Counted from the stretch's first letter, positions 1-11,316 are shown. The stretch: DNA of 64,000 bases from an uncultured Lachnospiraceae bacterium (GCA_946631295.1 CAMOZY010000006.1:1-64000), one strand, 5' to 3'. Numbers and translations: made by a program. The notes: a model not told the origin generated them from the sequence alone.

Positions 1-54
1 GCACAGGCAGCAGCGCAGGCACAGGCTGCACAGGCAGCAGCGCAGGCACAGGCT
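1..54 (+). repeat. Perfect 27-bp tandem repeat, two copies, inside the coding linker
   Basis: Bases 1-27 and 28-54 are identical and encode AQAAAQAQA twice. A diverged continuation runs to about base 81. The array is cut by the window edge, so the copy number is a minimum. Confidence 0.9.
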
Positions 55-1554
55 GAGCAGGCAGCTACTCAGGCAGCAGCCATGAACCAGGCAGCTACCC
101 AGCCCAATCCCCAGTTCCAGGCACAGCCTCAGTTCCAGCAGGCAACTGTTGTTCCTGAGACCAAGGAGAAGAAGGGACTTCCCATCGGCGCAGTCATCGG
201 AATCATCGCCGTTATCGCTGCCGTTATCGCAGGCGTGATCTTCTTTGTTAAGGGAGGCATCGGCGGAAAGGTCGGTCTTCTCAATGTCTTTACAAGTGCT
301 TACGAAGGTGAATATCTCACTGAGTTCAGCAAGGACTTCCAGATTAAGCCTTTCGACGATTTTACTGTAACCGTTAACGGTGAGGTTGAGGATGTTGAGT
401 TTACATATTCAATTGCAAATGCAAGCTCATCTCATACAAGATCCATGTATGCAAGCGTTACATATTCAGGATTTACCGCTGACGCTACCGCATATATCGA
501 TGAGAAGAATATAAAGGCTCAGGTTCCCATCATTGGAGATTATGTATTCCTTTATGATTATTCAAATGATAAGAACGACGGATATCTGATGGAGTTCCTT
601 GACGAAGCTGATATGGACGTCAAGACCTTCAATGCTCTTATCGCATTCATGAACGATAATTCGTCCACAATGCAGAAGTTCTATGAGAAGTCTCTTAATT
701 ATGCTATATCCTGCGTAAACGATCTTGATTTCAAGAAGACCGGAGAAAAAGAGACCTTTACCGTAAACGGCAAGGAAGTTTCCTGCAAAGAGTATGAAGT
801 TGTTATCAATGCTGATACCGTAATCGGATGGGTTGAGGGATATCAGAAGCTCTGGGATGATTTCTATAAGGATAATGCCAAGGTCTTCGAGCCCTTCGAG
901 GAGCTCACCGGTGAGGAAATGGATCTTGGTGATGCATTTGACGATATCATTGACGAAATCGATGATAATTTTGATGAGGACCTTGTTCTTTCCGTATATG
1001 TAAAGGGCAAGATCACCGGAGCTATCAGATTAGAAGCTGATGATGAGATGATCGAGATCCTTTTCAAGGGCGGAGATTACCTTGCTCAGAATGTTGAAGT
1101 TAACTATGATTTCGATGGCGATGACGGCACCCTCCTTACCATTGAGGGAAAGACCAAGGGTGATGTTCAGACCACTACCATCGAGACTGAAGATGAGTCC
1201 TTCGTATTTGAGTATTCATTCAACAGAAAGACCGGAGAGCTCGAGATGGATATGGAACAGTATGGCAGATCCGTTTACCATATTGAGTGCACATATACCA
1301 TTTCAAAGGGCGAATTAAAGACAGTCATTGATGAACTTGAAGTAAATGGTGAAGAGCTTCCCATGGAATCACTCGAAGTCATCATTTCCACCAAGGCAGA
1401 CATCAAGGAGCCCAAGAAGGGTGATACCTTTGATCTCGGAAAAGTTGATGAGGATGAGATCGAGGATCTTACTGAAGAGATCATGGAGACCATTCAGGAT
1501 AATGACGATCTGATGGATGTCATTGACGAGCTCGGTCTGTACTATTACTTCTAA
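1..1554 (+). CDS. Membrane-anchored protein with Ala/Gln-rich linker, 5' truncated by window
   Basis: The reading frame is open from base 1, so the gene starts before the window; the first ATG inside (base 82) is internal to an Ala/Gln repeat and is not a convincing start. Visible order: an Ala/Gln-rich linker (about 60 residues), a charged KEKK stretch, one strong transmembrane helix (roughly bases 175-250), then about 430 residues of acidic, Asp/Glu/Tyr-rich domain that should lie outside the cell. The gene at 3934 has the same layout and starts with a four-Cys zinc ribbon, so I infer that this protein also begins with a cytoplasmic zinc ribbon. No enzymatic motif is seen. It is followed closely by two ABC-2-type permeases. 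Function unknown. Confidence 0.8.
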   Translation, partial: AQAAAQAQAAQAAAQAQAEQAATQAAAMNQAATQPNPQFQAQPQFQQATVVPETKEKKGLPIGAVIGIIAVIAAVIAGVIFFVKGGIGGKVGLLNVFTSAYEGEYLTEFSKDFQIKPFDDFTVTVNGEVEDVEFTYSIANASSSHTRSMYASVTYSGFTADATAYIDEKNIKAQVPIIGDYVFLYDYSNDKNDGYLMEFLDEADMDVKTFNALIAFMNDNSSTMQKFYEKSLNYAISCVNDLDFKKTGEKETFTVNGKEVSCKEYEVVINADTVIGWVEGYQKLWDDFYKDNAKVFEPFEELTGEEMDLGDAFDDIIDEIDDNFDEDLVLSVYVKGKITGAIRLEADDEMIEILFKGGDYLAQNVEVNYDFDGDDGTLLTIEGKTKGDVQTTTIETEDESFVFEYSFNRKTGELEMDMEQYGRSVYHIECTYTISKGELKTVIDELEVNGEELPMESLEVIISTKADIKEPKKGDTFDLGKVDEDEIEDLTEEIMETIQDNDDLMDVIDELGLYYYF

Positions 1555-1589
1555 ATCAGGTTTGCGTTGAACCTTTGATTTTTACCGCT

Positions 1590-2810
1590 ATGAACTATTC
1601 TTTACAATACATAAGAATAGAATTCAAAAGAGCCATTCATGCTTTGCTTAGCGGTATGGTAACACTTTTAATAATTTCTGCAATTACCGTAGGCTCTGCA
1701 GCAGCGTTATATACGCTGTTGCAGAGCCTTGGTGTTTCTGAGCCCGTTATGATCGCAGTTTCGGTAGACGGTGAGGACTCAATGTCTTCCATGGCACTGA
1801 GGCTTGCGGAGGGCATGGATTCCGTCAGTGCAGTCTGTGAATTTGAACTGACGGATGAAGAGGAAGCAAGGGAGGGGGCTCTGAGCGGAAAATATGCTTC
1901 CGCCATAATACTTCCCGCGAACTTTTATGATGAGGTTAATAATGGTATCAATCCACCTGCTCTTTTGTTGATACCTTCCGATATGTCACAGGGAGCAAAG
2001 GATTTTACCGAACTGATAGGATCTGCCGCATCACTGGTTGATACGGTGGAGGGCGGCATCTATGCCGTGACGGATGCGGGCTTTATCTATGGCATGAACG
2101 TTTCAAGGCATGACATGGAAATGTATCTGACAGATATCGCATTTGATACGCTTTTGAAACGTACGAAGATATTTGAAGAGAGTTTTGAAACATCTATTGA
2201 TGCCGATGATCTGATTTCTTATTACGCAGTCAGTGCGTGTCTTCTTATTGTTCTTGTATCGTGTACCGGCTTCGGGTATCTGTATTCGAAGAAAACCCGT
2301 GCGGTCGAATTTTCACTCAGAAGGAACGGGCTTGGCCCGGTCAGGACCGGAATAGTCAGATTTATGATGATGATGTTCCAGCTTGTTTTTATTTCCGGAG
2401 TGTTCATTGTCATTATTCATGTGCTTTCTGTTATCCTTTCAAAAAATGAGGATGAATTCCTGCAGCTTACGGCTTCATCTCTTATGGAAGCAAGGGACAT
2501 CCTTGTTTCGCCTGCAGGCATTCTGCCCGTACTTTTCTGCATATGCGGATTTGCTCATCTTGTTTACAGTCTGCTGAAGGGCAGGGATGATTCGGGACTT
2601 ATCCTTTTGATAGTATTTATGATCATGCTTATTCTCGGAGGGTGCATAGTGCCTTCCGTTTTCCTCCCCAAAGAGGCAGTTATGATAGGAGAGCATCTTC
2701 CTGCATATTTTTGGAGAGAGGATATATTTTCGGGCGGAGCCCTCAGGGAACTTGTTATGGGAGTGGTTCTTTTTACCGGAGGGGAGGTGCTGTCATGGGT
2801 ACGTACATGA
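1590..2810 (+). CDS. ABC-2-type transporter permease (first of pair)
   Basis: A protein of about 406 residues with the ABC-2 permease layout: a cytoplasmic start, one transmembrane helix at about residues 20-45, a soluble extracytoplasmic domain of about 170 residues, then five or six helices (about 215-400). I chose ATG 1590; a TTG 15 bases upstream is also open, and neither has a clear ribosome site. No ATP-binding subunit is present in the window, so the ATPase is probably upstream of base 1 or elsewhere. The end overlaps the next permease by 16 bases, implying translational coupling and a two-permease exporter. The substrate cannot be read from the sequence. Confidence 0.7.
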   Translation: MNYSLQYIRIEFKRAIHALLSGMVTLLIISAITVGSAAALYTLLQSLGVSEPVMIAVSVDGEDSMSSMALRLAEGMDSVSAVCEFELTDEEEAREGALSGKYASAIILPANFYDEVNNGINPPALLLIPSDMSQGAKDFTELIGSAASLVDTVEGGIYAVTDAGFIYGMNVSRHDMEMYLTDIAFDTLLKRTKIFEESFETSIDADDLISYYAVSACLLIVLVSCTGFGYLYSKKTRAVEFSLRRNGLGPVRTGIVRFMMMMFQLVFISGVFIVIIHVLSVILSKNEDEFLQLTASSLMEARDILVSPAGILPVLFCICGFAHLVYSLLKGRDDSGLILLIVFMIMLILGGCIVPSVFLPKEAVMIGEHLPAYFWREDIFSGGALRELVMGVVLFTGGEVLSWVRT

Positions 2811-3841
2811 TGAGGTTCTTCCTGCTGCTTAGAAGCCGTCTGAAGAGTCCGTTTACCTATATATGGATGGTTCTGATAGCATTGTCGCTGCTCCTTGTAA
2901 ATGAAACCGTGGTTCCCACGCGTCAGTCATCCGAAGTCCTTATCCTTAATGAAGCGGGAGAGTACGGAGAGCGCGTTTTAAGTCTTTTGACGGAAGCAGA
3001 TCCTGCACTTACCGCCTGTATCTATGCAGAGGCGGAGGATGAGGAAAGTCTCAGACTTATGGTACGACGCGGTCAGGCAAGATGCGGTTTTATTTTCCCG
3101 GAGGATATGGAAGAAAAGATATCTTCCGGCGATATACGTTCTATGATCACCATGGTCACATCAACGTTTTCAGTGAAGAGTTCCGCGACAAGAGAGACCG
3201 TATTTGCAGCTCTTTTCCGTGTTATGAATGAAGATATCACGGAAAATGCGGCAGCAGGATTTTTTGAAGATCAGGAAAGTGCATCAGCGTTCATACGTGA
3301 AAGGTATGAATATTATGTCGGAAGTGATGATGTGTTCAGGATGGAGTATGAAACCTTTGATGCTGCTGACAGTGATGATGCCGGTTTCCCTGAAGATAAT
3401 TCGGATCCCATAAGAGGAACCGCCGCCGTACTGATATTTATCCTCAGTCTTTATTCGGGCAGTTCCTTCTATGGAAAAGACGGCAGATTTTTCAGGGCAC
3501 TCAGGAAAAATGAGAGACTCGTATGTGTCTTTATTCATGAGCTGACTTCTGTACTTATGCCGGCTGCCTGCGGCTTTGTCATGATAAGGATCCTGTGCGC
3601 AGATGTAAGCCTGATCAGGGATCTTCTGCTTTTTGCGCTGTTCCTGATCATGGCCTGTATCTGGAGCGGAATATTCGTATCCTTCTTTAAAAAGAGTGAG
3701 AGCTATCTGCCGGCAGTGTCAGTTTTACTGTTTGTATCCTTTATTCTGTGTCCGGTATTCTTTGATCCGGCCCGGTATATATCAGTGATCGGATACGTTT
3801 CGAGAGTGCTTCCGCCCGCCTTTTATCTGTACCTTTTTTAG
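2795..3841 (+). CDS. ABC-2-type transporter permease (second of pair)
   Basis: A protein of about 348 residues starting at ATG 2795, chosen because a strong GGAGG ribosome site lies at 2781-2787; the frame is open further upstream but that part overlaps the previous gene. Layout: helix at about residues 18-36, a soluble domain of about 170 residues, then about five helices from residue 205 to the end. This mirrors the preceding permease and fits a heterodimeric ABC-2 exporter membrane part. It ends without an obvious terminator 92 bases before the next gene. Family assignment rests on topology rather than on a signature motif. Confidence 0.7.
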   Translation: MGTYMMRFFLLLRSRLKSPFTYIWMVLIALSLLLVNETVVPTRQSSEVLILNEAGEYGERVLSLLTEADPALTACIYAEAEDEESLRLMVRRGQARCGFIFPEDMEEKISSGDIRSMITMVTSTFSVKSSATRETVFAALFRVMNEDITENAAAGFFEDQESASAFIRERYEYYVGSDDVFRMEYETFDAADSDDAGFPEDNSDPIRGTAAVLIFILSLYSGSSFYGKDGRFFRALRKNERLVCVFIHELTSVLMPAACGFVMIRILCADVSLIRDLLLFALFLIMACIWSGIFVSFFKKSESYLPAVSVLLFVSFILCPVFFDPARYISVIGYVSRVLPPAFYLYLF

Positions 3842-3857
3842 CGAGTTATTTCTGATG

Positions 3858-3886
3858 TTGACAAATGGGGGGTAAAATAAGAAAAT
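3858..3886 (+). promoter_or_regulatory. Possible sigma-A promoter
   Basis: TTGACA at 3858-3863 is a perfect -35 box. Seventeen bases on lies a weak -10, GAAAAT (3881-3886). It sits about 50 bases before the next start codon. The -10 is only 4 of 6. Confidence 0.45.
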
Positions 3887-3933
3887 ACATGTGTTTTGAT
3901 TACACCTTGATTTTAAGAAGGGAGAAAAACTAA

Positions 3934-6270
3934 ATGAAGTGTAAGAATTGCGGAACCGAACTGCAGGAAGGTGCTGTTTTCTGTCAGGGCTGCGGTTCAA
4001 AGGTTGAAGCTGCTGCAGAAAATACAGCAGAAGCAAAGACCGAAAATGTTGCTGAAAAAACAGAAGAGACCAAGGCTCCTGAAGCAGCTGCAGCAGCTCA
4101 GGCACAGCCCCAGCCAGAAGCTCAGGCTACAGAAGCACAGCCTCAGACAGCTGAAGCACAGGCTCAGAATGCTCAGCCTCAGGCAGCACCTGCAGGAAGC
4201 GATGCTCCTAAGAAGAACAAGGCTCTTCCCATCATCATCGGAGTTGCAGCAGTAGCAGTACTTGCTATTGTCATTGCACTTTGCGTCAAACTCTTTTCCG
4301 GCGCCGGCAGAAGCCGTGATGTTTCCACGATGGCAGTATTCCTTGAAAAGGATACACTCTGCTATACACCTGATGCTACCGCAAAAGAGCCCAAGATCTA
4401 TGAGATCTGTGATATCGATATCGATGATTCATTCTATTATATCCCCGATAGTCTTGTAACTATCACCGATGACGAGAAGTACATCTATTTCTTCAATGAT
4501 GTAAGCTATGACGGATACGGCGATCTTTGCAGGATTCAGATCAGCAAGATCGGAAGCAACAAGGAAAAGAATGAGAGCAAGGTTGAGGAGCTTGATGACA
4601 AGATCTCTCTTTATACCTTCACCATTCTCGACGGCGGAAAGTTTGCATATGTTACCGGTAAGGACAAGCTCTTTATCTATAACGGAAAAGAGAGCGTTGA
4701 GATTCAGAAGGATGTTGAGTTCCCTTATACAGTAGACGGAGGAAAGGCTCTCGTTTATCTCGGAGATGAGGACAGCAACGGAAGATATTCTCTTTTCTAT
4801 CTTGACATAACCAAGACAGAGGCTGAAGAGATTGAGGAAGGTGTTTCATATATCAGCTCTGTTGAAGATGACGGTGTGTATTACTGTGTAACAGATGAGG
4901 AGACTTTGGAATCAGCTCTTTATGTTTATTCTTTCAGTGATGCAAAGACAACCGAGATCTGTGAAGATTACAGCTATTCAAGCATCAAGTCCGATAAGGG
5001 TTTCTACTATATCGAGCATGTTGACACTGAACTTTGTATCTATGATTTCATCAACGATCCTTATGCAAGGGATGATGAAAATATAACTGAGCCTGTTTAT
5101 CCCGACACCAGTGACGGATTTGTTCCTGTCAATGTAAGTGATGTTTTCGATGAATACAGGTTGGAGCGCATTGATGAAAATTATGATGGCGATCCTGTAG
5201 CATACATAGAGGACAACTGCTGGACATACAATTACGGTGATGTGGAATATTATTCGATCTATAATGGCGATACTGATGAGTATTACTATTATGATGCTGC
5301 AGGTGATAAGTATTACGTATACAATGATGATGTATATGAGCAGGCTTATGAGGATTACCAGACTGCAAGAGAACTGTGGAATTCTGCACAGAACAGGATC
5401 AGCCTCAGACAGGCTCTGAAGGATTATACCTTCAATCCCGGATATGTCTCCATCAATTACTATCATGACGGAAAGAGTGAGGAAGTTGTTTCCGAATGTA
5501 CCGATGTCATGTTCGCTAATAATTTCAAGGGAGAACCTGTTGCCCTGTATCATCTTCCCAATACCGATGACATTGATAAGATAAGCATTGATGATATCTC
5601 ATGGGCATATGATGCTTACGACAGACTCTTCGGATATGATGTTGAAAATGAGACTGAGGTTTACTATGCAGTAGGAGTTGATGCAGATCATGATCTTGGC
5701 CTTGAGGGTGAGATTGATGATATTGCATACTCTGACGAAGAGGGACTTTGTGCAGTCGCTGTATATACTACCGATAAGAACGGCAATTCCCAGAGAGAAG
5801 TATTCCTTTATAACGTAAAGGGAACAGATTTTGCTCTTAACGATAAGTTCGATGATGAGGCTGACTGCATTGCTGCATTTAACAGCGGAAAGGTCTTCTT
5901 CATTAAGGGAATGGATGGCGACGGAATGGAGGGTGACCTCTATGTATATGACGGCAAGAACAGCACCAAGATCATCAAGAACGTAAATGTTTACTACTAC
6001 GGTGCTCTCTTTGCAAATGGCAACATTCTTGCTTACGATGATTCTGATGCCATTCTCTATAACAAGAACGGTGAGGAGATCATCAAGCTCGGACCTATCA
6101 ACACTCTTTACACTGATATGAACTATATCTCTGACAAGAAGATTGTTTACCTGTCTGAAGGAAAACTGAAGGTTTACAACGGCAAGGAGATCGTCAAGAT
6201 CGCAAGCAATGTCGGTGCAGTATGGTTCAGCAGAACCGGTTCTTATACAACAATGACATACAGATATTGA
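3934..6270 (+). CDS. Zinc-ribbon membrane protein with large beta-rich extracytoplasmic domain
   Basis: A 778-residue protein. The N-terminus carries a zinc ribbon with Cys pairs at residues 3/6 and 17/20. An Ala/Gln/Glu/Pro linker follows (about 25-88), then a single transmembrane helix (about 92-113). The rest is a long acidic Asp/Tyr-rich domain with repeated short strands (motifs such as LYVYDGK, KVYNGKE) that resemble a beta-propeller. Start ATG 3934 follows a GGGAG ribosome site. The cytoplasmic zinc ribbon plus outside sensor-like domain is common in Clostridia as zinc-ribbon domain-containing proteins of unknown role. It shares its architecture with the truncated gene at the left edge, with the permease pair between them. 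Function unknown; a sensing or envelope role is inference. Confidence 0.75.
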   Translation: MKCKNCGTELQEGAVFCQGCGSKVEAAAENTAEAKTENVAEKTEETKAPEAAAAAQAQPQPEAQATEAQPQTAEAQAQNAQPQAAPAGSDAPKKNKALPIIIGVAAVAVLAIVIALCVKLFSGAGRSRDVSTMAVFLEKDTLCYTPDATAKEPKIYEICDIDIDDSFYYIPDSLVTITDDEKYIYFFNDVSYDGYGDLCRIQISKIGSNKEKNESKVEELDDKISLYTFTILDGGKFAYVTGKDKLFIYNGKESVEIQKDVEFPYTVDGGKALVYLGDEDSNGRYSLFYLDITKTEAEEIEEGVSYISSVEDDGVYYCVTDEETLESALYVYSFSDAKTTEICEDYSYSSIKSDKGFYYIEHVDTELCIYDFINDPYARDDENITEPVYPDTSDGFVPVNVSDVFDEYRLERIDENYDGDPVAYIEDNCWTYNYGDVEYYSIYNGDTDEYYYYDAAGDKYYVYNDDVYEQAYEDYQTARELWNSAQNRISLRQALKDYTFNPGYVSINYYHDGKSEEVVSECTDVMFANNFKGEPVALYHLPNTDDIDKISIDDISWAYDAYDRLFGYDVENETEVYYAVGVDADHDLGLEGEIDDIAYSDEEGLCAVAVYTTDKNGNSQREVFLYNVKGTDFALNDKFDDEADCIAAFNSGKVFFIKGMDGDGMEGDLYVYDGKNSTKIIKNVNVYYYGALFANGNILAYDDSDAILYNKNGEEIIKLGPINTLYTDMNYISDKKIVYLSEGKLKVYNGKEIVKIASNVGAVWFSRTGSYTTMTYRY

Positions 6271-6283
6271 TGATATGTAATCC

Positions 6284-6316
6284 AAAGAGCGGGACGAAAT
6301 GTCCCGCTCTTTTTAT
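6284..6316 (+). terminator. Rho-independent terminator
   Basis: An AAAGAGCGGGAC / GTCCCGCTCTTT stem with a GAAAT loop is followed by a T-run. It ends the preceding gene. Confidence 0.92.
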
Positions 6317-6338
6317 TTAAATTTCAGAAACGGTTTTA

Positions 6339-6367
6339 TTGAAAGTGTGCCGATGCCTTGCTATAGT
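6339..6367 (+). promoter_or_regulatory. Sigma-A promoter of the small membrane protein gene
   Basis: TTGAAA (6339-6344), 17-base spacer, TATAGT (6362-6367). Confidence 0.75.
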
Positions 6368-6425
6368 AGAAACTGATATGTTTGAAGAAAGTTTTGAGAA
6401 ACAATGATTTCTTTTGGAGGAATTT

Positions 6426-6929
6426 ATGGATAAGGGATATTATGAATTTCTGGTAAAGGGAAAGCCCAATATGGGCGCTAAGATCGGCAAGATCGTACTG
6501 TTCGCTCTTGCTGTGCTGTGCCTTATCGCCGCCCTTTTGTTTGGTTCACCCATCCTTATAGTACTTACGATCGCATTCGGAGGCGGAGCATATTTTATTT
6601 CCGGATACACAGATGTTGAATATGAATATCTGTATCTGGACAAGGAACTGTCAGTTGACAAGGTCTATAACAAGGAACGCAGAAAGCATGCGGATAACTT
6701 CAAGATGGACAAGGTTCAGATCTTTGCTCCCGAGAAAAGCTCCAAGCTTGATAATTACGCAAAGGTAACGGGTCTTAAGGTATCCGATTACAGCTGCCCT
6801 GATGAAAAGAACGGTCTTAAGAAATTTGTCATGATCTATGAGGGTGGCAGAAAGATCTTCTTTACACTTGATGATGAGATGATCAAGGCGTTTAAGAATA
6901 CCACTCCCAGAAACTTCAGTGATTATTGA
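6426..6929 (+). CDS. Small two-helix membrane protein, unknown function
   Basis: 167 residues. ATG 6426 is chosen because GGAGG (6416-6420) lies at normal spacing; an upstream in-frame TTG runs through the ribosome site and is rejected. Residues 1-20 are charged. Two hydrophobic helices follow (about 22-38 and 40-58) as a hairpin, then a cytoplasmic domain of about 105 residues rich in Lys and Asp with no motif I recognise. It is a single-gene unit with its own promoter upstream and the guaB promoter downstream. I do not recognise a function. Confidence 0.7.
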   Translation: MDKGYYEFLVKGKPNMGAKIGKIVLFALAVLCLIAALLFGSPILIVLTIAFGGGAYFISGYTDVEYEYLYLDKELSVDKVYNKERRKHADNFKMDKVQIFAPEKSSKLDNYAKVTGLKVSDYSCPDEKNGLKKFVMIYEGGRKIFFTLDDEMIKAFKNTTPRNFSDY

Positions 6930-6993
6930 TCCCGTCAAGTAATATGTCTCAAACAAATGCCGGAAACCGGTTTTGTTTTGTGGAAACTGTTTA

Positions 6994-7022
6994 TTGACAT
7001 TGGTTTTCCAAGGTGTTAACAT
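6994..7022 (+). promoter_or_regulatory. guaB promoter
   Basis: TTGACA (6994-6999), 17-base spacer, TAACAT (7017-7022). The leader to the start codon is about 57 bases, too short for a purine riboswitch, and no aptamer-like sequence is seen. Confidence 0.8.
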
Positions 7023-7028
7023 CATTAA

Positions 7029-8540
<1,512 letters not shown>

Positions 8541-8555
8541 CAAGCAAAATACACA

Positions 8556-8586
8556 AACGGCGGGTACATATCCCGCCGTTTTTTCT
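8556..8586 (+). terminator. guaB terminator
   Basis: AACGGCGGG / CCCGCCGTT stem (8556-8564 with 8572-8580) followed by TTTTTT. Confidence 0.92.
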
Positions 8587-8701
8587 ATTATCGTGAGGGG
8601 GGCATAATCTTTTATTTACTCTCCGGATATGGTATATTTGATACTGTCTATGATTATGATTGCGCGTAGTCTGTCCTTTTACAGGATCCGTTGAGGTATA
8701 C

Positions 8702-11296
8702 ATGGTCGGCGTCAGAATAATTGACAGGAAAAAACTTCAAATGGTTCAGGACCTTGTCTGTTCATTCGTAGGGGTAAGCGGTATTGTTCTGGACAAGGAT
8801 CGCAGACCTCTGTCGGAAGTAAGTAATGACGAGGCTGTTTCGGGTGCAATCTCACAGCTTATCGGAAGTGAATATCTGGACGGAATGCTGGACAATGTAT
8901 GTGATACTTCGCCGGAGGATATCTGCATACAGAGCATTGAAGACAGCGAAGACGGAATGGTCTGGGTAGGAGTTGCAAGCATCCAGCCTGCAGGCCAGAC
9001 ATATATATATTGTGTTGTGACGGCTCCGGGAAGTTATTCCGAGAGCAGGTTTGCACATTTTGTTGATGTTATAAAAGCTTCGGTAGAAGGCTATTTAAGC
9101 CCTCCTCCCGAGGATGGTACGGATCCCGATACCTATTACAGCGGAGACGATACCGATGTTGCCATGGTTACGCTCAATGCCACCAAGAACATCCTTGAAC
9201 TGATGGATTCGAGCGATGGGATAGAAGTTGTTTTCCAGAAGTGGCTGAACATAGTTTCGTCCTTCCTGAAGGTGGACGGAGCCAATATATTCAGGCTCGG
9301 TGAAAGCGGAATGGATATCATAGCCCAGTATGCGGCACCCGGAACGGTCTTTGACTTTTCCGTAAAAAACACCGTTCCACTGATCGATTCATTCAAGAAT
9401 GAGGGCCCTATCATAGTATCCTCGGATACTCTTGATAAGCAGCCCGGATTATATGATCTGAGAAAATACGATATTAAGGCTATGATGAATTTTCCTCTTC
9501 TGATAAGGGAGAACGGGGACGGATCATTTATAGCAAGTTTTATCCAGAAGAAGCACAGACGCAACTGGAACATTGAGGAGATCAGATTTACCGGTGATGC
9601 TGTCAGGATAATGCAGAATACCATCCACTCGAGACTCATGTATGGGACGATATCGAGGTATTCAGCATCGGTGACCGAGATACTGGATAATGTCGGATGC
9701 TGTGTCTATCTTACACAGGAATCTACCGGCAAGGTCCTGTTTGCCAACAGGATGCATACCGATACCTTCGGTGCAGACTGGCAGGATGGTGAGCTCAGGG
9801 AGATAGTATCTAAGGGAGATTTTGAGAATCCCATCAGCGGATCGTTCGAACTGTATTATCCGGCGACCAGAAGATGGTTCGATCTGATGTATAAGAGAGT
9901 GGAGTGGGTAGACGGTTCAAATGCGATGTTGTATTCACTCTATGATGTTACGGACAGAAGGCTTTACCAGCGCAAGATTGAGCAGCAGGCGTTTACCGAT
10001 TTCCTTACGGGTCTGTATAACCGTATGTGCTGCGAGAAGGATCTTGCCAAGCAGGTAGACGAAGCGAGGATGACGGGACGCAGAGGCGCGGTCATCTTTA
10101 TAGATCTTGATGATTTCAAGCATATCAACGATGGACTTGGTCATCAGTACGGAGATGTTCTTCTCAAGGAGATATCGGGAGCTCTTCAGAAGATACCGGG
10201 CGTCGAGAATTACTGCTACAGAATGGGCGGAGACGAGTTTGTTGTTCTTGTTCCTCCTGCCGCATACGGAAGATATGAAGAGATCAAGCACAGCATACTT
10301 GCTGTTTTTGCATCTCCCTGGATACTCAAAGAGATCGAGTATTATTGCACCGCCAGCATCGGAGCAGTCATTTATCCAGATTACGGTGAGAAGGTCATGG
10401 ATCTGCTTAAAAAGGCGGACATTGCCATGTACTCGTCCAAGAAGAGCGGTAAGAACCGTATCACGGAGTATACGGACGGTCAGGAGACCATATCCGGAAG
10501 ACGCCTTGATATGGAGAAGAATATGAGAGATGCCTCGAATACGGGCTACAGAGAGTTCGAGGTATACTATCAGCCTATCATAGATGTTGAAGGCGATGAG
10601 CCTGTCTGTGTCGGTGCTGAGGCACTTGTGAGATGGAACAGCCTCAAGATGGGATTTATCTCTCCTGCAGACTTTATCCCGCTTGCTGAGTATCTCGGAC
10701 TGATCAATCCAATCGGCGGATATGTCATGGAGAGGGCCTGCACAAACTGCAGGGAGTGGAATGAGCAGTTCGGTAAGAACTTTAAGGTCAATGTCAACCT
10801 GTCGGTCGTTCAGCTCCTTCAGAACGACATAGTGGAATCCGTAGAGGAGACCATTAAGAAAACCGGTATAGATCCTTCACACCTGTGCCTTGAGGTTACC
10901 GAGTCACTTGCGATAAACGACATGCCCAGGATGATAGAGATCCTCACAAGGATCAAGGCTCTCGGATGTACCATAGCGCTTGATGACTTCGGAACCGGTT
11001 ATTCATCTCTCAATCATATCAGGGAGATACCTTTTGACATAATCAAGGTGGATCAGAGCTTTGTAAGGGATCTTGATGTGGATGCATACGCTCAGTCCTT
11101 TGTCAGGATGGTTGCAGAGCTTGCGGAGACGATCGGTGTCAAAATCTGTGTTGAAGGAATTGAAAATAAAGCCCAGCTTGATAAGCTTGAGGATATGAAG
11201 ATCAAGTATATTCAGGGTTATTTTTACGACAAACCGCTCGTAAGAGAAGAGTTTGAAAGAAAATATGTTATAAATGATGTCAGGAAAAAAGATTAA
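8702..11296 (+). CDS. GAF-PAS-GGDEF-EAL cyclic-di-GMP enzyme
   Basis: About 864 residues, with ATG 8702 preceded by GAGG. Order: an N-terminal region of about 150 residues with no recognised motif, a GAF-like domain (about 160-310), a PAS-like segment (about 325-435), a GGDEF diguanylate cyclase domain with intact GGDEF at 509-513, and an EAL phosphodiesterase domain with E640-A-L, ExTE, DDFGTGYSS, EGIE and QGY motifs present. Both catalytic cores look active, so it could make or break c-di-GMP depending on signals at GAF/PAS. The RxxD inhibition site expected just before GGDEF is not seen. No transmembrane helix is obvious, so it is probably cytosolic. Its stop (TAATG) runs straight into the purO-like gene. 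Confidence 0.93.
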   Translation: MVGVRIIDRKKLQMVQDLVCSFVGVSGIVLDKDRRPLSEVSNDEAVSGAISQLIGSEYLDGMLDNVCDTSPEDICIQSIEDSEDGMVWVGVASIQPAGQTYIYCVVTAPGSYSESRFAHFVDVIKASVEGYLSPPPEDGTDPDTYYSGDDTDVAMVTLNATKNILELMDSSDGIEVVFQKWLNIVSSFLKVDGANIFRLGESGMDIIAQYAAPGTVFDFSVKNTVPLIDSFKNEGPIIVSSDTLDKQPGLYDLRKYDIKAMMNFPLLIRENGDGSFIASFIQKKHRRNWNIEEIRFTGDAVRIMQNTIHSRLMYGTISRYSASVTEILDNVGCCVYLTQESTGKVLFANRMHTDTFGADWQDGELREIVSKGDFENPISGSFELYYPATRRWFDLMYKRVEWVDGSNAMLYSLYDVTDRRLYQRKIEQQAFTDFLTGLYNRMCCEKDLAKQVDEARMTGRRGAVIFIDLDDFKHINDGLGHQYGDVLLKEISGALQKIPGVENYCYRMGGDEFVVLVPPAAYGRYEEIKHSILAVFASPWILKEIEYYCTASIGAVIYPDYGEKVMDLLKKADIAMYSSKKSGKNRITEYTDGQETISGRRLDMEKNMRDASNTGYREFEVYYQPIIDVEGDEPVCVGAEALVRWNSLKMGFISPADFIPLAEYLGLINPIGGYVMERACTNCREWNEQFGKNFKVNVNLSVVQLLQNDIVESVEETIKKTGIDPSHLCLEVTESLAINDMPRMIEILTRIKALGCTIALDDFGTGYSSLNHIREIPFDIIKVDQSFVRDLDVDAYAQSFVRMVAELAETIGVKICVEGIENKAQLDKLEDMKIKYIQGYFYDKPLVREEFERKYVINDVRKKD

Positions 11297-11316
11297 TGGC
11301 ATTTGAGGAGGATAAT

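Noticed and set aside
4978-5553. Long minus-strand frame (191 codons) opposite the zinc-ribbon protein gene
   Set aside because: Antisense shadow of a strongly supported gene; the product is an Ile-rich string with no ribosome site or domain.
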